This document shows, in pieces, positions 19,522 to 29,942 of a DNA stretch of 51,486 nucleotides. Position 1 is the first letter of the stretch, and the number at the start of each line of letters is the position of its first letter. Position numbers and translations under genes: made by a program. This DNA comes from an uncultured Bacteroides sp. (GTDB lineage Bacteria; Bacteroidota; Bacteroidia; Bacteroidales; Bacteroidaceae): positions 1 to 51,486 of the forward strand of contig CAMTPH010000009.1 in the NCBI GenBank assembly GCA_947074345.1, given 5' to 3'. The notes beneath the pieces were generated by a model, which was given only the letters and a program-made list of their open reading frames with translations, was not told the origin of the DNA and did not search any database.

Positions 19522-20877
19522 ATGAAGACCGATCCACGTAATATACTTGCCATAAAAGCATTCCTCAAAGAGTATTTTGACCTTCGTAAAGATAAAGAAG
19601 ATGAAGTAAAGACTGTAGACTCTATTCGAAAAGGGGTAGAGTTTAAAGGGGCTAACCTCTGGATTTTGATTTTTGCAGTGTTTATGGCTTCACTTGGTTT
19701 AAATGTGAACTCTACAGCGGTTATCATTGGTGCCATGTTGATATCTCCATTGATGGGACCAATCATGGGGGTTGGCTTGTCGATAGGTATCAATGACTTT
19801 GAACTGATGAAACGATCGCTCAAGAGTTATTTTATCACCACCATGTTTTGTGTGATTGCAGCTACTATTTACTTCTTATTTACGCCCATTGCCGAAGCTC
19901 GTTCTGAGTTGTTGGCTCGTACTTCGCCTTCGATTTACGACGTATTCATCGCACTTCTTGGTGGTATGGCGGGGGTTGTGGCACTATCTACCAAAGAAAA
20001 AGGAAATGTAATACCGGGTGTGGCTATCGCTACTGCCTTGATGCCTCCTTTGTGTACTGCAGGTTATGGTCTTGCATCGGGCAATCTTGCTTACTTTATT
20101 GGTGCGTTCTATCTCTATTTTATCAACTCGGTGTTTATCAGCGTTGCAACCTTAATTGGTGTTCGTGTTATGCACTTTCAACGTAAGCAGTTTGTTGACA
20201 AAAAGCGCGAATCCAACGTAAAAAAATATATTATTCTGATTGCCATCTTAACTATGGCACCTGCTACTTATCTAACGATAGATATCATTAAAAGTACTTT
20301 CTACGATTCGGAAGCGAATAAGTTTATCAATCAGCAACTAAACTTTCCGGATGCTATAATGGTTGATAGAACGATCAATTACGAAAAGAAAGAGATCAAA
20401 GTGGTGTTGTTGGGCAAGGAGGTTCCCGAAGCATCTATCGTCATAGCTCGCGATATGCTGAAGAACTATAAGTTGGGCGATACGAAGTTGGTTATTTTGC
20501 AAGGTATGAACGATAATCAGGTTGATGTGTCGTCGATGCGTGCTTTGCTGATGGAGGACTTTTATATAAATAGCGAACAAAGAATGTTGGAGCAGGGTAA
20601 GCATATTGATAAACTCGAAGGAGAACTTCATGTTTATAAATCATACGATGAAATCAGCATTTCTTTGATTGATGAGATGAAAGTTCTATTCCCTGGTCTG
20701 AAAAGCGTAGGTGTATCGCGTATGCTCGAAACGAATGTTGTAAATATGAAAACTGACACAATCGAAGTTGCTTTGATTGATTTTGATAAAAAACCAGCCA
20801 ATAAAGAGCTAAACAAGTTAGACGAATGGCTTAAGGCTCGATTGAAAACGGACAATCTTAAATTGATAATTAACTAA
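19522..20877 (+). CDS. DUF389 domain-containing membrane protein
   Basis: 451 aa; NSTAVIIGAMLISPLMGPIMGVGLSIGIND and GVAIATALMPPLCTAGYGLA motifs. Confidence 0.88.
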   Translation: MKTDPRNILAIKAFLKEYFDLRKDKEDEVKTVDSIRKGVEFKGANLWILIFAVFMASLGLNVNSTAVIIGAMLISPLMGPIMGVGLSIGINDFELMKRSLKSYFITTMFCVIAATIYFLFTPIAEARSELLARTSPSIYDVFIALLGGMAGVVALSTKEKGNVIPGVAIATALMPPLCTAGYGLASGNLAYFIGAFYLYFINSVFISVATLIGVRVMHFQRKQFVDKKRESNVKKYIILIAILTMAPATYLTIDIIKSTFYDSEANKFINQQLNFPDAIMVDRTINYEKKEIKVVLLGKEVPEASIVIARDMLKNYKLGDTKLVILQGMNDNQVDVSSMRALLMEDFYINSEQRMLEQGKHIDKLEGELHVYKSYDEISISLIDEMKVLFPGLKSVGVSRMLETNVVNMKTDTIEVALIDFDKKPANKELNKLDEWLKARLKTDNLKLIIN

Positions 20878-20911
20878 AATAGAAAAACTATAAAGGCCTT
20901 ATTTTAATAGT

Positions 20912-23044
20912 ATGAAACATAAATCGATTATAACTGCACTGCTTTTATTGTGCAGCCTATCATCTTTTGCCGACGAAGGAATGTGGTTGCTTGGCAATAT
21001 GAATAAACAAATACGCCACACAATGAAGGAGGTGGGATTGGAAATTCCTTTTGATAAGGTATATAGTCCACGTCACCGTTCTTTGTCTGATGCAGTAGTT
21101 AGCTTCGGAGGCTTTTGTTCGGGGGTAGTTGTATCCGATCAGGGTTTGGTATTTACCAATCATCATTGTGGATTTAATAGTGTTCAGCAACACTCTTCAT
21201 TAGAAGCTAATTATATAAAGGATGGATTTGTAGCTCATCAGTTTGATGAAGAGTTGCCAAATCCCGAATTGTATGTTCGTTTTTTGGTAAGCACCGAGGA
21301 TGTAACAAAGCGTATGCTCAAAGATATCACCCCCGATATGTCGGAAGAACAACGTGAACAGATTATCGATTCGTTAATGCTTCAGATAGCAAATGAGGTG
21401 AGTCTGAAAGATAGTACGTTGGTTGGTGTGGTCGATCCGTTTTATGCTGGCAATGAGTATTGGTTATCTGTATATCGTGACTTTACAGATGTACGTTTGG
21501 TGTTTGCACCTCCTTCATCCATCGGTAAGTTTGGTGGAGATTCTGATAATTGGATGTGGCCTCGCCATACAGGAGACTTCTGTGTGTTCCGCATCTATGC
21601 CGATAAAGACAATCAACCAGCCGGCTATTCGCCCGATAATGTTCCTTACAAGCCCGATTATGTAGCTCCGATATCGCTCGATGGCTATCAGCAAGGCTCA
21701 TTCTGTATGACAATGGGTTATCCGGGTGCAACAGATCGATACATGTCTTCTTATGGAATTGAAGAGATGGTTAGCAATATGAACCAAGCTATGATTGATA
21801 TGCGCGGCGTGAAGCAATCGGTATGGAAGAAAGCGATGAACGAAAGCGATGATATCCGCATTAAATATGCTGCTAAATACGATGAAAGCTCTAATTATTG
21901 GAAGAACAGCATCGGAAAGAACAAAGCGATTGAGGATTTGGATGTAATTGGAAAGAAGCGCCAACAGGAAGAGACTTTGAAGCTATGGTTAGATAAGAAC
22001 CCGAAGAAAACTACTGTGAGCAGTCTGTTTCTTGATAGTCTAAAATCTGCTTATGAATCAAGGAGTGAAGCAGATCGTGCCTTATCGTACTATGTTGAAA
22101 GCTTCTTCAATGGTCCTGAGCTTATACAACTATCCATGAAGGTGTTGAACTTAGACTTCGAGGGTGAAGAAAAAGATGTAGAAGCAGCTCTTAATCAAAT
22201 CATCACTCAATACGAGAACTACGATGCTGAGTTAGATAAAGAGATTTTTGTTGCTATGACAGAGGCTTACAAAACACAGGTTGATTCAATCTATCTTCCA
22301 CCATTCTATGCAACCATCGATACCTTATATAATGGAAATGTACAAGCCTTTGCCGATTCGATTTATGCACACTCTGAATTGACTTCATTGAATGCCATCA
22401 AACGATTCCTAGAACAGGACAGTACTTATCAGATAATGGAAGATCCCGGAGTAAATTTGACAATCGATGTGTATGTTGGCTATATGGCAATCAACAGTGA
22501 CATGCTAGACGATTATAATCAAATTTCTCGTAATGAGAGACAACTTAATGCTTCAATGCGGCAGATGTATGCAGAGCGTAATTTCTATCCGGATGCCAAC
22601 TTTACTATGCGTTTAAGCTTTGGTACAATACAAGGATATGAACCTTCGGCAGGGGAATACTTCGATTACTATACTACTCCAATTGGGTTGATTGAAAAGC
22701 TTGATAAACACAAAGATAATAGTGATTATGAACCCAATCCACGCTTATTGGAGCTGTTTGATCAAGGCAATTACGGTGTTTATGCCGATGAAAAAGGACA
22801 GTTAAGAGTCAACTTTATCTCTAACAACGATATAACAGGAGGCAATTCGGGTAGTGCCATGTTCAATGGTAAAGGCGAACTGCTAGGTCTTGCTTTTGAT
22901 GGCAACTGGGAAGCAATGAGTAGTGATATCGCTTATGTACCAAACTTGCAACGATGCATCGGAGTAGACGTAAGATATATGCTATTCATTATTGAGAAGT
23001 ACGGCATGGCCGCTAACATCATAAGCGAGCTTAAATTAAAGTAG
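20912..23044 (+). CDS. S46 family dipeptidyl-peptidase, DPP7-type by S1 residue
   Basis: 710 aa, signal peptide; catalytic VFTNHHCGFNSVQQHS and TGGNSGSAMFNGKGELLGLAFDGNWEAMSSDI. Gly in FDGNWEA suggests DPP7 rather than DPP11 (Arg), recalled from family knowledge. Confidence 0.9.
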   Translation: MKHKSIITALLLLCSLSSFADEGMWLLGNMNKQIRHTMKEVGLEIPFDKVYSPRHRSLSDAVVSFGGFCSGVVVSDQGLVFTNHHCGFNSVQQHSSLEANYIKDGFVAHQFDEELPNPELYVRFLVSTEDVTKRMLKDITPDMSEEQREQIIDSLMLQIANEVSLKDSTLVGVVDPFYAGNEYWLSVYRDFTDVRLVFAPPSSIGKFGGDSDNWMWPRHTGDFCVFRIYADKDNQPAGYSPDNVPYKPDYVAPISLDGYQQGSFCMTMGYPGATDRYMSSYGIEEMVSNMNQAMIDMRGVKQSVWKKAMNESDDIRIKYAAKYDESSNYWKNSIGKNKAIEDLDVIGKKRQQEETLKLWLDKNPKKTTVSSLFLDSLKSAYESRSEADRALSYYVESFFNGPELIQLSMKVLNLDFEGEEKDVEAALNQIITQYENYDAELDKEIFVAMTEAYKTQVDSIYLPPFYATIDTLYNGNVQAFADSIYAHSELTSLNAIKRFLEQDSTYQIMEDPGVNLTIDVYVGYMAINSDMLDDYNQISRNERQLNASMRQMYAERNFYPDANFTMRLSFGTIQGYEPSAGEYFDYYTTPIGLIEKLDKHKDNSDYEPNPRLLELFDQGNYGVYADEKGQLRVNFISNNDITGGNSGSAMFNGKGELLGLAFDGNWEAMSSDIAYVPNLQRCIGVDVRYMLFIIEKYGMAANIISELKLK

Positions 23045-23046
23045 GA

Positions 23047-23910
23047 TTAATGCTTGAGTATAATTACTGTAACGGCTGATATGATTAGTGCTACTCCAAT
23101 TACGATACCTACACTAAGTGGTTCGTGAAATAGTGCAATACCAACACATACTGCTGTTACAGGTTCCATAGCTCCTAATACGGATGTTAGTGTGGAGCCA
23201 ATACTCTTGATAGCACGTACCAACGCAAGGTTAGAGATCACCGTTGGTACTAAAGCTAGCATTGCTAAGTTGCCTGCCATATCCCAATTGCTTATAGGTT
23301 GTATATTGCTTAGTGTGCTGTTACCAATAAAAAGGAATAAAGAACCGATTAAGAATACATAGAATGTTAGTTTTATTCCTTTCATCATACCTACTTTTAG
23401 TTGACCGATGGTTATCAGATATAGCGCATAACCCAATCCTGATAATAGTACGATGATGATACCCAACCAATCAACCTCACCCGAATCTGATTTGTGAGAC
23501 AAGAAGTACACACCGGTTACAGCTAATATTATGGCAATGAATCTCCAAATAGATTTCTTCTCACCAAAGAATGACATCATAATGATTGTGGTCAGTACCG
23601 GATACATGAAGTGGATTGTAGTTGCTATGCCGCTCGGCATAAATTCATATCCCCAGAATAAGAACAATGCTGATATAAGGTATAAGAAAGAGAGAATACA
23701 TAAAGGAAATATATCTTCTCGTTTTATTTTAAACGATTCTTTGCTGATTAACATAATAAATGCCAATGCAATTGTAGCAAAAATAAAGCGGTAGAGTAGT
23801 ATTGAACCAAACTCCATGCCTTGCCACATAAGGGGGAGGGTAAATAAGGGTATTAAGCCAAAAGAGGCTGAAGATAATAAACCATAAAGGATGCCATTAA
23901 ACTTATTCAT
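23047..23910 (-). CDS. EamA/DMT family transporter
   Basis: 287 aa; about 10 TM segments, two EamA-like repeats. Confidence 0.88.
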   Translation of the reverse strand: MNKFNGILYGLLSSASFGLIPLFTLPLMWQGMEFGSILLYRFIFATIALAFIMLISKESFKIKREDIFPLCILSFLYLISALFLFWGYEFMPSGIATTIHFMYPVLTTIIMMSFFGEKKSIWRFIAIILAVTGVYFLSHKSDSGEVDWLGIIIVLLSGLGYALYLITIGQLKVGMMKGIKLTFYVFLIGSLFLFIGNSTLSNIQPISNWDMAGNLAMLALVPTVISNLALVRAIKSIGSTLTSVLGAMEPVTAVCVGIALFHEPLSVGIVIGVALIISAVTVIILKH

Positions 23911-24098
23911 ATGATAAGGTTTCTCTATTTATTCGATGAATTATAATACAAAATTAATCAAATAATGTTCTTGTCTATAACCTTTAGTAACTTCATTGAA
24001 ATTGTTTATTTGTCAATTATATATCTATAAGCATGTTAAATGAACTGTATATTGGCTAATAAACACAAAGCAATTGTTATTAAATTTCAAAGATTCAC

Positions 24099-24106
24099 TA
24101 TATTTG
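24099..24106 (+). promoter_or_regulatory. Putative -7 box TATATTTG
   Basis: TAnnTTTG match 30 nt upstream of ATG 24137. Confidence 0.5.
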
Positions 24107-24136
24107 CACAGTTTTTAAAGAGGCAAATACACACAT

Positions 24137-25195
24137 ATGTACAAAAACCTGTTCAATTGGCTGGCTCTCATCATACTATTTCCTTCTTGTTCAAAGACAG
24201 CTCCGACTATTTCGGCAGTTTGTGAAGAGAACTATGTGGGCAACTGTATTATAAAGTGGGAGACGTCTCCTACAATTCCTGGTCAAGTAAGAGTGTTTTC
24301 TTCTTTAAATCCCGATTTTATTCCTGAAGTTACTCCAATAGCTACTTCTCCTGTTTCAGAAGGTCGAATGACCATTGTAACCAACAATCCTACACAACGT
24401 TATTACTACAGCATGGTGTTTGACAATAAACATCGAGTGAAGATTGCTTCACGCAATGTCAATATACCGGGCATACAGAACTTTCGTGATTTAGGAGGTT
24501 ATAAGTCCTCTGAAGAAGGTAAATCACTCCGTTGGGGCATGTTGTATCGCTCTTCTTATATCGAGAATCTACAAAAGTCTTCGATTAAAGAGCTACAAAA
24601 CATAGGAATAAAAACATTTATCGATTTGCGTACTGACAGAGAAAGCAACAATAAAGGCAACACTTTGGCTGGCGCACGATTAGTTCATATCCCAATGGAT
24701 ATGACAATGCTCGATCCACTGTTGAATGACATTCAACGCGGAATAGTGGATGGCAAAAGAGTAGATGAAATGGTTAAAGTGTTCATGCGCGAATTAGTGG
24801 CTAAATATCACGTTGAGTACAAACAACTGTTCGAAATATTACTCGACCGTGATAATTACCCGGCAGTGGTATACTGTTCATCTGGAAATGTCAGAACAGG
24901 CGTAGCATCTGCGTTAATTCTTAAAGCACTGGGCGTTGATGATAACACCGTGATGCAAGATTATCGTTTAAGCAACGATTATTACAATATTCCAAAGGCA
25001 TCGTTTTATGCCTACAAATTACCTGCTAATTCGCAGGAGGCCGTGACAAGTCTCTATACTGCCAAAGAGAAATTCTTAAACGCCGCACGTGCGGAGATAA
25101 AAAAGATAAGTGGTGATACTCCAACTTATCTGAGAGAACAAATTGGGTTAAGTGAAGATGAAATTAAGAAGCTGAGAAGCATTCTACTCGATTAA
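24137..25195 (+). CDS. Lipoprotein tyrosine phosphatase-like protein (Y_phosphatase3 type)
   Basis: Lipobox LFPSC; NFRDLGGYKSSEEGKSLRWGMLYRSS and CX5R loop YCSSGNVRTG. Confidence 0.82.
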   Translation: MYKNLFNWLALIILFPSCSKTAPTISAVCEENYVGNCIIKWETSPTIPGQVRVFSSLNPDFIPEVTPIATSPVSEGRMTIVTNNPTQRYYYSMVFDNKHRVKIASRNVNIPGIQNFRDLGGYKSSEEGKSLRWGMLYRSSYIENLQKSSIKELQNIGIKTFIDLRTDRESNNKGNTLAGARLVHIPMDMTMLDPLLNDIQRGIVDGKRVDEMVKVFMRELVAKYHVEYKQLFEILLDRDNYPAVVYCSSGNVRTGVASALILKALGVDDNTVMQDYRLSNDYYNIPKASFYAYKLPANSQEAVTSLYTAKEKFLNAARAEIKKISGDTPTYLREQIGLSEDEIKKLRSILLD

Positions 25196-25275
25196 ATTCG
25201 AGATTGACGAGATTGATGGTAGCTTTATTATAGCTATCTTTGCACCCCTATTACAAAAAGATATACAAATAGTTA

Positions 25276-27198
25276 ATGAAGACATTTGAAGAGCTTGGCG
25301 TATCTGCGGAGATACGTAGAGCAATTGAAGAAATGGGATATGCGAATCCCATGCCGGTACAAGAGGAAGTGATTCCTTACCTTTTAGGCGAAAACAATGA
25401 TGTAGTGGCACTTGCCCAAACGGGTACAGGAAAGACTGCTGCTTTTGGTTTGCCTATCGTTCAAAAAATTGACGTAAAAAACCGTGTTCCACAATCACTT
25501 ATACTTTGCCCTACACGCGAGCTTTGCTTGCAAATTGCGGGCGATTTGAATGATTACTCAAAATACATTGATGGATTAAAAGTATTGCCTGTTTATGGAG
25601 GTTCTTCTATAGATAGCCAAATTCGTAGCCTTAAGCGTGGTGTTCACATCATCGTTGCTACTCCTGGTCGTTTGCTCGATTTGATGGAGCGTAGAACGGT
25701 ATCGCTTGCTACTGTTCACAATGTAGTAATGGATGAGGCTGATGAAATGCTTAACATGGGTTTCACAGATAGCATCAACGCTATCTTGGCCGATGTTCCA
25801 GAAAATAGAAATACGTTGTTGTTCTCGGCTACTATGAGCCCAGAGATTGCACGTATCTCAAAGAAATACCTACGCAACGCTAAAGAAATCACCATCGGTC
25901 GCAAGAACGAAGGTAGCAACAACGTACAGCACATTGCTTATACTGTTCATGCTAAAGATAAATATGCTGCGTTGAAACGTATTGCTGACTGTAACCCACA
26001 AATTTATGGTATCATCTTCTGTCGTACTCGTAAAGAGACTCAAGAGATTGCTGATAAATTGATGCAAGAAGGCTACAATGCCGATTCATTGCACGGTGAA
26101 TTGTCGCAAGCACAACGTGATGCGGTTATGCAAAAGTTCCGTATCCGTAACATCCAACTATTGGTTGCTACCGATGTAGCTGCTCGTGGTTTGGACGTAG
26201 ATGATTTGACTCACGTTATCAACTACGGTTTGCCTGATGATTCAGAAAGTTACACTCACCGTAGTGGACGTACTGGTCGTGCTGGTAAAACAGGTACATC
26301 AATCGCTATCATCAACCTTCGCGAAAAAGGTAAGATGCGTGAGATTGAGCGTATCATGAGCAAGAAATTCACTCCAGGCGAATTGCCAACTTCAAAGGAA
26401 ATCTGCGAAAAGCAATTGGTGAAGGTGATTGACGACCTAGAGAAAGTAAAAGTAAACGAAGAAGAAATCAACGACTTCATGCCAGAAATCTACCGTAAGT
26501 TAGAGTGGTTGAGCAAAGAAGACTTGATTAAACGTGTTGTTTCACACGAATTCAACCGTTTCTTGGATTACTACCGCGATAAAGGCGATATCGAAGCTGT
26601 TACTTCTGATAGCCGTGGCGAAGGTCGTGAGCGCAAAGGTGAAAGAAGCCGTAAAGCACAAGACGGATTCAAACGTTTGTTTATCAACCTTGGTAAAACA
26701 GATAGTTTCTATCCACACGAACTAATCGCATTGCTTAACAACAATACACGTGGTCGTATCGAGTTGGGTAAAATTGACTTGATGAAGAACTTCTCGTTCT
26801 TTGAAGTACCTGAAGCTGATGCTCAAACAGTTGTTAAGTCATTGAACCGTGCTACTCACAATGGTCGTAAGGTTGTTGTTGAAGTAGCTGACGAGAACAG
26901 TGGTAGCGATGAAAGACGTGGTGGAAACCGCGGCGGTGGCGGCGGACGTGGTTCGTACAACCGTGATGGTGGTAACCGTCGTTCTGGTGGTGGCCGTCCA
27001 GAAGGTCGTGGTGATCGTAATGATCGTCCAAGACGCGAAAGTTCTTCTAACGAAAAAAGAAGCAGCGCTTCTCGCGAAGAACGTGGTTATACTCAATCTC
27101 GCGGAAAGAAAGACAATTGGCAAAAGTTCTTCGATCAATCTGAACCAGATTTCAGCGAAGAAGGATGGGCAAGACGTCAGCCTAAAAAGAAGAAATAA
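25276..27198 (+). CDS. DEAD-box RNA helicase with RGG-rich C-terminal tail
   Basis: AQTGTGKTAAFGLP, VMDEADEMLNMGF, LFSATMSPE, HRSGRTGRAGKTG. C-terminal SDERRGGNRGGGGGRGSYNRDGG... Confidence 0.96.
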   Translation: MKTFEELGVSAEIRRAIEEMGYANPMPVQEEVIPYLLGENNDVVALAQTGTGKTAAFGLPIVQKIDVKNRVPQSLILCPTRELCLQIAGDLNDYSKYIDGLKVLPVYGGSSIDSQIRSLKRGVHIIVATPGRLLDLMERRTVSLATVHNVVMDEADEMLNMGFTDSINAILADVPENRNTLLFSATMSPEIARISKKYLRNAKEITIGRKNEGSNNVQHIAYTVHAKDKYAALKRIADCNPQIYGIIFCRTRKETQEIADKLMQEGYNADSLHGELSQAQRDAVMQKFRIRNIQLLVATDVAARGLDVDDLTHVINYGLPDDSESYTHRSGRTGRAGKTGTSIAIINLREKGKMREIERIMSKKFTPGELPTSKEICEKQLVKVIDDLEKVKVNEEEINDFMPEIYRKLEWLSKEDLIKRVVSHEFNRFLDYYRDKGDIEAVTSDSRGEGRERKGERSRKAQDGFKRLFINLGKTDSFYPHELIALLNNNTRGRIELGKIDLMKNFSFFEVPEADAQTVVKSLNRATHNGRKVVVEVADENSGSDERRGGNRGGGGGRGSYNRDGGNRRSGGGRPEGRGDRNDRPRRESSSNEKRSSASREERGYTQSRGKKDNWQKFFDQSEPDFSEEGWARRQPKKKK

Positions 27199-27217
27199 TA
27201 ACTCTCTTTATATATAG

Positions 27218-27254
27218 AAACTCCCTTGTTGGCATACTGCCGGCAAGGGAGTTT
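27218..27254 (+). terminator. DEAD-box helicase terminator
   Basis: AAACTCCCTTGTTGGCA-tac-TGCCGGCAAGGGAGTTT followed by CTTTTTTT. Confidence 0.9.
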
Positions 27255-27371
27255 CTTTTTTTATAGGGTTACAATGAGTCTTCGTTTGTAAAGAGTGGCA
27301 CACGATTCATACATAGATAATAGATGAATGAAGGCATGACGCATCGTTCTATATATTGAATGATGTATCAC

Positions 27372-27456
27372 AACACCCCCATGTTTTGACAAACAACACC
27401 CGGATGTTCTTATGCAAAACATCCGGGTGTTGTGGTATAAAACATCCCCATGTTGT
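27372..27456. repeat. Modular intergenic repeat, copy 2: four 16-bp imperfect palindromes on a 23-bp period
   Basis: Units at 27372 AACACCCCCATGTTTT, 27395 AACACCCGGATGTTCT, 27418 AACATCCGGGTGTTGT, 27441 AACATCCCCATGTTGT. Confidence 0.95.
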
Positions 27457-27538
27457 TATAGATGATGTTACTATTTAAGTGTGTTCGTTCAACGTTTTTA
27501 AGAAGCTGACCTATTGCAAATAGCTGTTTAATAGGATA

Positions 27539-28489
27539 TTAATACGATGAAATATCAATTTGATTGACTCCTTGCCAGTACTTATCGAGCGAACTGCTCT
27601 TATTGATTCGCTTCCAGTTCTTGTTGCCTATGGTAGGATGCAGATACTCCCAGAATGTTTTCAGCTTATTGAGCAGTTGTGCATCTCCGCCTTCAATCTG
27701 TTTTTCGTATTGCTCAAATACCAACTTATGTAATTCGCGTAGACGCTTCAAGTAATCCTCTTCCGATAGCTTTTCGCCTTGTGTGTACTCTAATGCCAAT
27801 GCCGGGTTGGTCAACAATCCTCGCCCTGTCATGATGCCCGATAAAGTAGGGAATTGTCGCTGAATACGTTCTATATCTTCTATAGTCTCAATATCGCCGT
27901 TATAAATAAGCTGATGCTTGCATTGCTCGGCAAAAGCGGCAAAGCCATCCAGGTCGACTTCTCCTTTGTATTGCTGCTTACCCAAGCGCGGATGCATTGC
28001 AATGTGCTTTAAAGGAAGTGTATTTAGTATCTCTGCCAATGCCAGACATTCATCGGGGTGTTCCCATCCAAGACGCATCTTCACAGTAAAATCAATGTCA
28101 GGGTGCTTCTCTATAATGCTAAGCAACGCTTTCACCTCTTCGGGATAGGGAAGTATGCCCGATCCATTGTGTCGTTTGGCAATCATGGGGAATGGACAAC
28201 CAAGGTTGATATCCACTTCACGATAATTATGTTCGATGAAAAGGGCCAGAATTGATTCAGCTTTCGATAAATCGTTGGCCAATAGTTGCGGTACAAGATG
28301 TTCTACTCGGTTGTTTGTCGGCAGAATATCGCGTACGTCTTTGTTTCTGAAATTACCTTTCTCCAGTCTAACGAAAGGAGTATAATAGGTAGTGATACCT
28401 CCAAAAGCAATTTGATGCGCATTGCGGTAAGCCGCTTCGGTATATCCTTGTAGCGGTGCCAGGTGTACTGGAAGTTTTGAGACAGTCAT
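27539..28489 (-). CDS. tRNA-dihydrouridine synthase family protein
   Basis: 316 aa; APLQGYTEAAYRNAH, REVDINLGCPFPMIAKRHNGSGIL, FTVKMRLGWE, GIMTGRGLLTNPAL. Confidence 0.92.
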   Translation of the reverse strand: MTVSKLPVHLAPLQGYTEAAYRNAHQIAFGGITTYYTPFVRLEKGNFRNKDVRDILPTNNRVEHLVPQLLANDLSKAESILALFIEHNYREVDINLGCPFPMIAKRHNGSGILPYPEEVKALLSIIEKHPDIDFTVKMRLGWEHPDECLALAEILNTLPLKHIAMHPRLGKQQYKGEVDLDGFAAFAEQCKHQLIYNGDIETIEDIERIQRQFPTLSGIMTGRGLLTNPALALEYTQGEKLSEEDYLKRLRELHKLVFEQYEKQIEGGDAQLLNKLKTFWEYLHPTIGNKNWKRINKSSSLDKYWQGVNQIDISSY

Positions 28490-28688
28490 ACGGAGAGTTC
28501 TTATTAGCAGACAAATGTAAGCAATTCACTATGAAATGTCTCTCTCGTTTACCGAAAAATGTCAATTAGATAGTTCGCGGTCGATAAGTTTTTGTATTTT
28601 TATCGTTCCCTACGTATAACCAATTGTCTCTTTACATTGTTATACATCAAATATTCAATTCAATAATCAATAAAAAGAAACAATTATT

Positions 28689-29003
28689 ATGGTACTATCT
28701 GATATTATAGGTTACATTGCATCTATCTGTATGGTGTTTGGCTATTTGCCCCAAACTATACATACCATTCGCACGCGCAAGACAGATGATATAGCTATGG
28801 GTACTTTCTTGCTCATGGGTATTGGTGGATTCTTCTTTGGTTTGCAAGGATTCTTGTTAGGGAATATTCCTTTGCTTCTAACCAATATTATCACTTTTAC
28901 TTTGAGTGCCATTATTTTTGGCATCAAGATGCACAACGATTATTTTCGCATTAAAGACTCAGATATCGATCGTGTCAATCGCGAAGAGAAACGCGATGAA
29001 TAG
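28689..29003 (+). CDS. SemiSWEET/PQ-loop family sugar transporter
   Basis: 104 aa, 3 TM; MVFGYLPQTIHTIRTRKTDDIAMGTF. Confidence 0.9.
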   Translation: MVLSDIIGYIASICMVFGYLPQTIHTIRTRKTDDIAMGTFLLMGIGGFFFGLQGFLLGNIPLLLTNIITFTLSAIIFGIKMHNDYFRIKDSDIDRVNREEKRDE

Positions 29004-29069
29004 AGCGTTTTTTTACTTGTCAGATTCAATTCTTTACCCTGTTTTTTGGTAAACGTTAAGTTATGTGGT

Positions 29070-29077
29070 TATATTTG
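29070..29077 (+). promoter_or_regulatory. Putative -7 box TATATTTG
   Basis: TAnnTTTG match upstream of ATG 29132. Confidence 0.45.
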
Positions 29078-29131
29078 CTTTCTCAATCTTATAACCTAAA
29101 ATATTAATAAAACCATTGAACAAACCTGCTT

Positions 29132-29770
29132 ATGAAAGTAAATAAACTAAATGTAGCAATTCAAGAGGCTATTCATGTGCCCGCTCTACTAGACAAAGAG
29201 GGTATCGAGTTTCAGCCTATCAATAACGTGAACTGGGCAGCCTATCCTTATAAACCCGAAGTTTCATTTCGTATTGCTCATACAGACAATTCTATATTGC
29301 TTCACTTCAAAGTAAAAGAAGAGAGTATCCGTGCTCATTATGGCGAAGATAACGGTTCGGTATGGACAGACTCTTGTGTTGAGTTCTTTTCGGTACCGGG
29401 AGGCGATGATATCTATTACAATATTGAGTGCAACTGTATAGGAACCATCTTGATTGGTGCAGGAGCTGAGCGCGAAAACCGTGTTCGTGCCGGAAAAGAA
29501 ATTACCGGATTGGTAAAGCGTTGGTCTACACTAGGCGATGTGCCATTTGAAGAAAGAGTAGGCGAAGTGGCTTGGGAAGTAGCGCTTGTTATTCCTTACA
29601 AAGCATTCTTCATGCATCAAATAGAATCGCTCGACGTACAGGTTGTTCCTGCCAACTTCTATAAATGCGGCGACGACTTACAAACGCCACACTTCTTGTC
29701 TTGGAATCCTATTCCGATAGAGAAGCCAGACTTTCACAGACCCGACCATTTTGGCAAATTAGAGTTCTAA
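29132..29770 (+). CDS. Carbohydrate-binding family 9-like protein, apparently cytosolic
   Basis: 212 aa; pattern VWTDSCVEFFSVPGGDDIYYNIECNCIGT... LSWNPI; no signal peptide visible. Confidence 0.75.
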   Translation: MKVNKLNVAIQEAIHVPALLDKEGIEFQPINNVNWAAYPYKPEVSFRIAHTDNSILLHFKVKEESIRAHYGEDNGSVWTDSCVEFFSVPGGDDIYYNIECNCIGTILIGAGAERENRVRAGKEITGLVKRWSTLGDVPFEERVGEVAWEVALVIPYKAFFMHQIESLDVQVVPANFYKCGDDLQTPHFLSWNPIPIEKPDFHRPDHFGKLEF

Positions 29771-29795
29771 AAGACTCATTCTATAAGTAAACGAT

Positions 29796-29836
29796 GGGGG
29801 ATAGACGACCAATTCAAATTGTGTAGTCTATCCCCC
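29796..29836 (+). terminator. Terminator downstream of CBM9-like gene
   Basis: GGGGGATAGAC ... GTCTATCCCCC, then AAACGTTTTTATTTG. Confidence 0.75.
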
Positions 29837-29942
29837 AAACGTTTTTATTTGTTATTACACGAAATATTTCGTTGCTTTAGGTTGAACTTTTTGCGCTGCA
29901 AAACATTATAATAGGGTAATTAATTATAATAATAGATTCAAT

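Noticed and set aside
26839-27217. Val/Thr-rich ORFs on both strands (26839..27138 - and 26900..27217 +)
   Set aside because: Frame-shifted readings of the RGG-encoding DNA of the DEAD-box helicase; composition is a by-product of GGT/CGT repeats.
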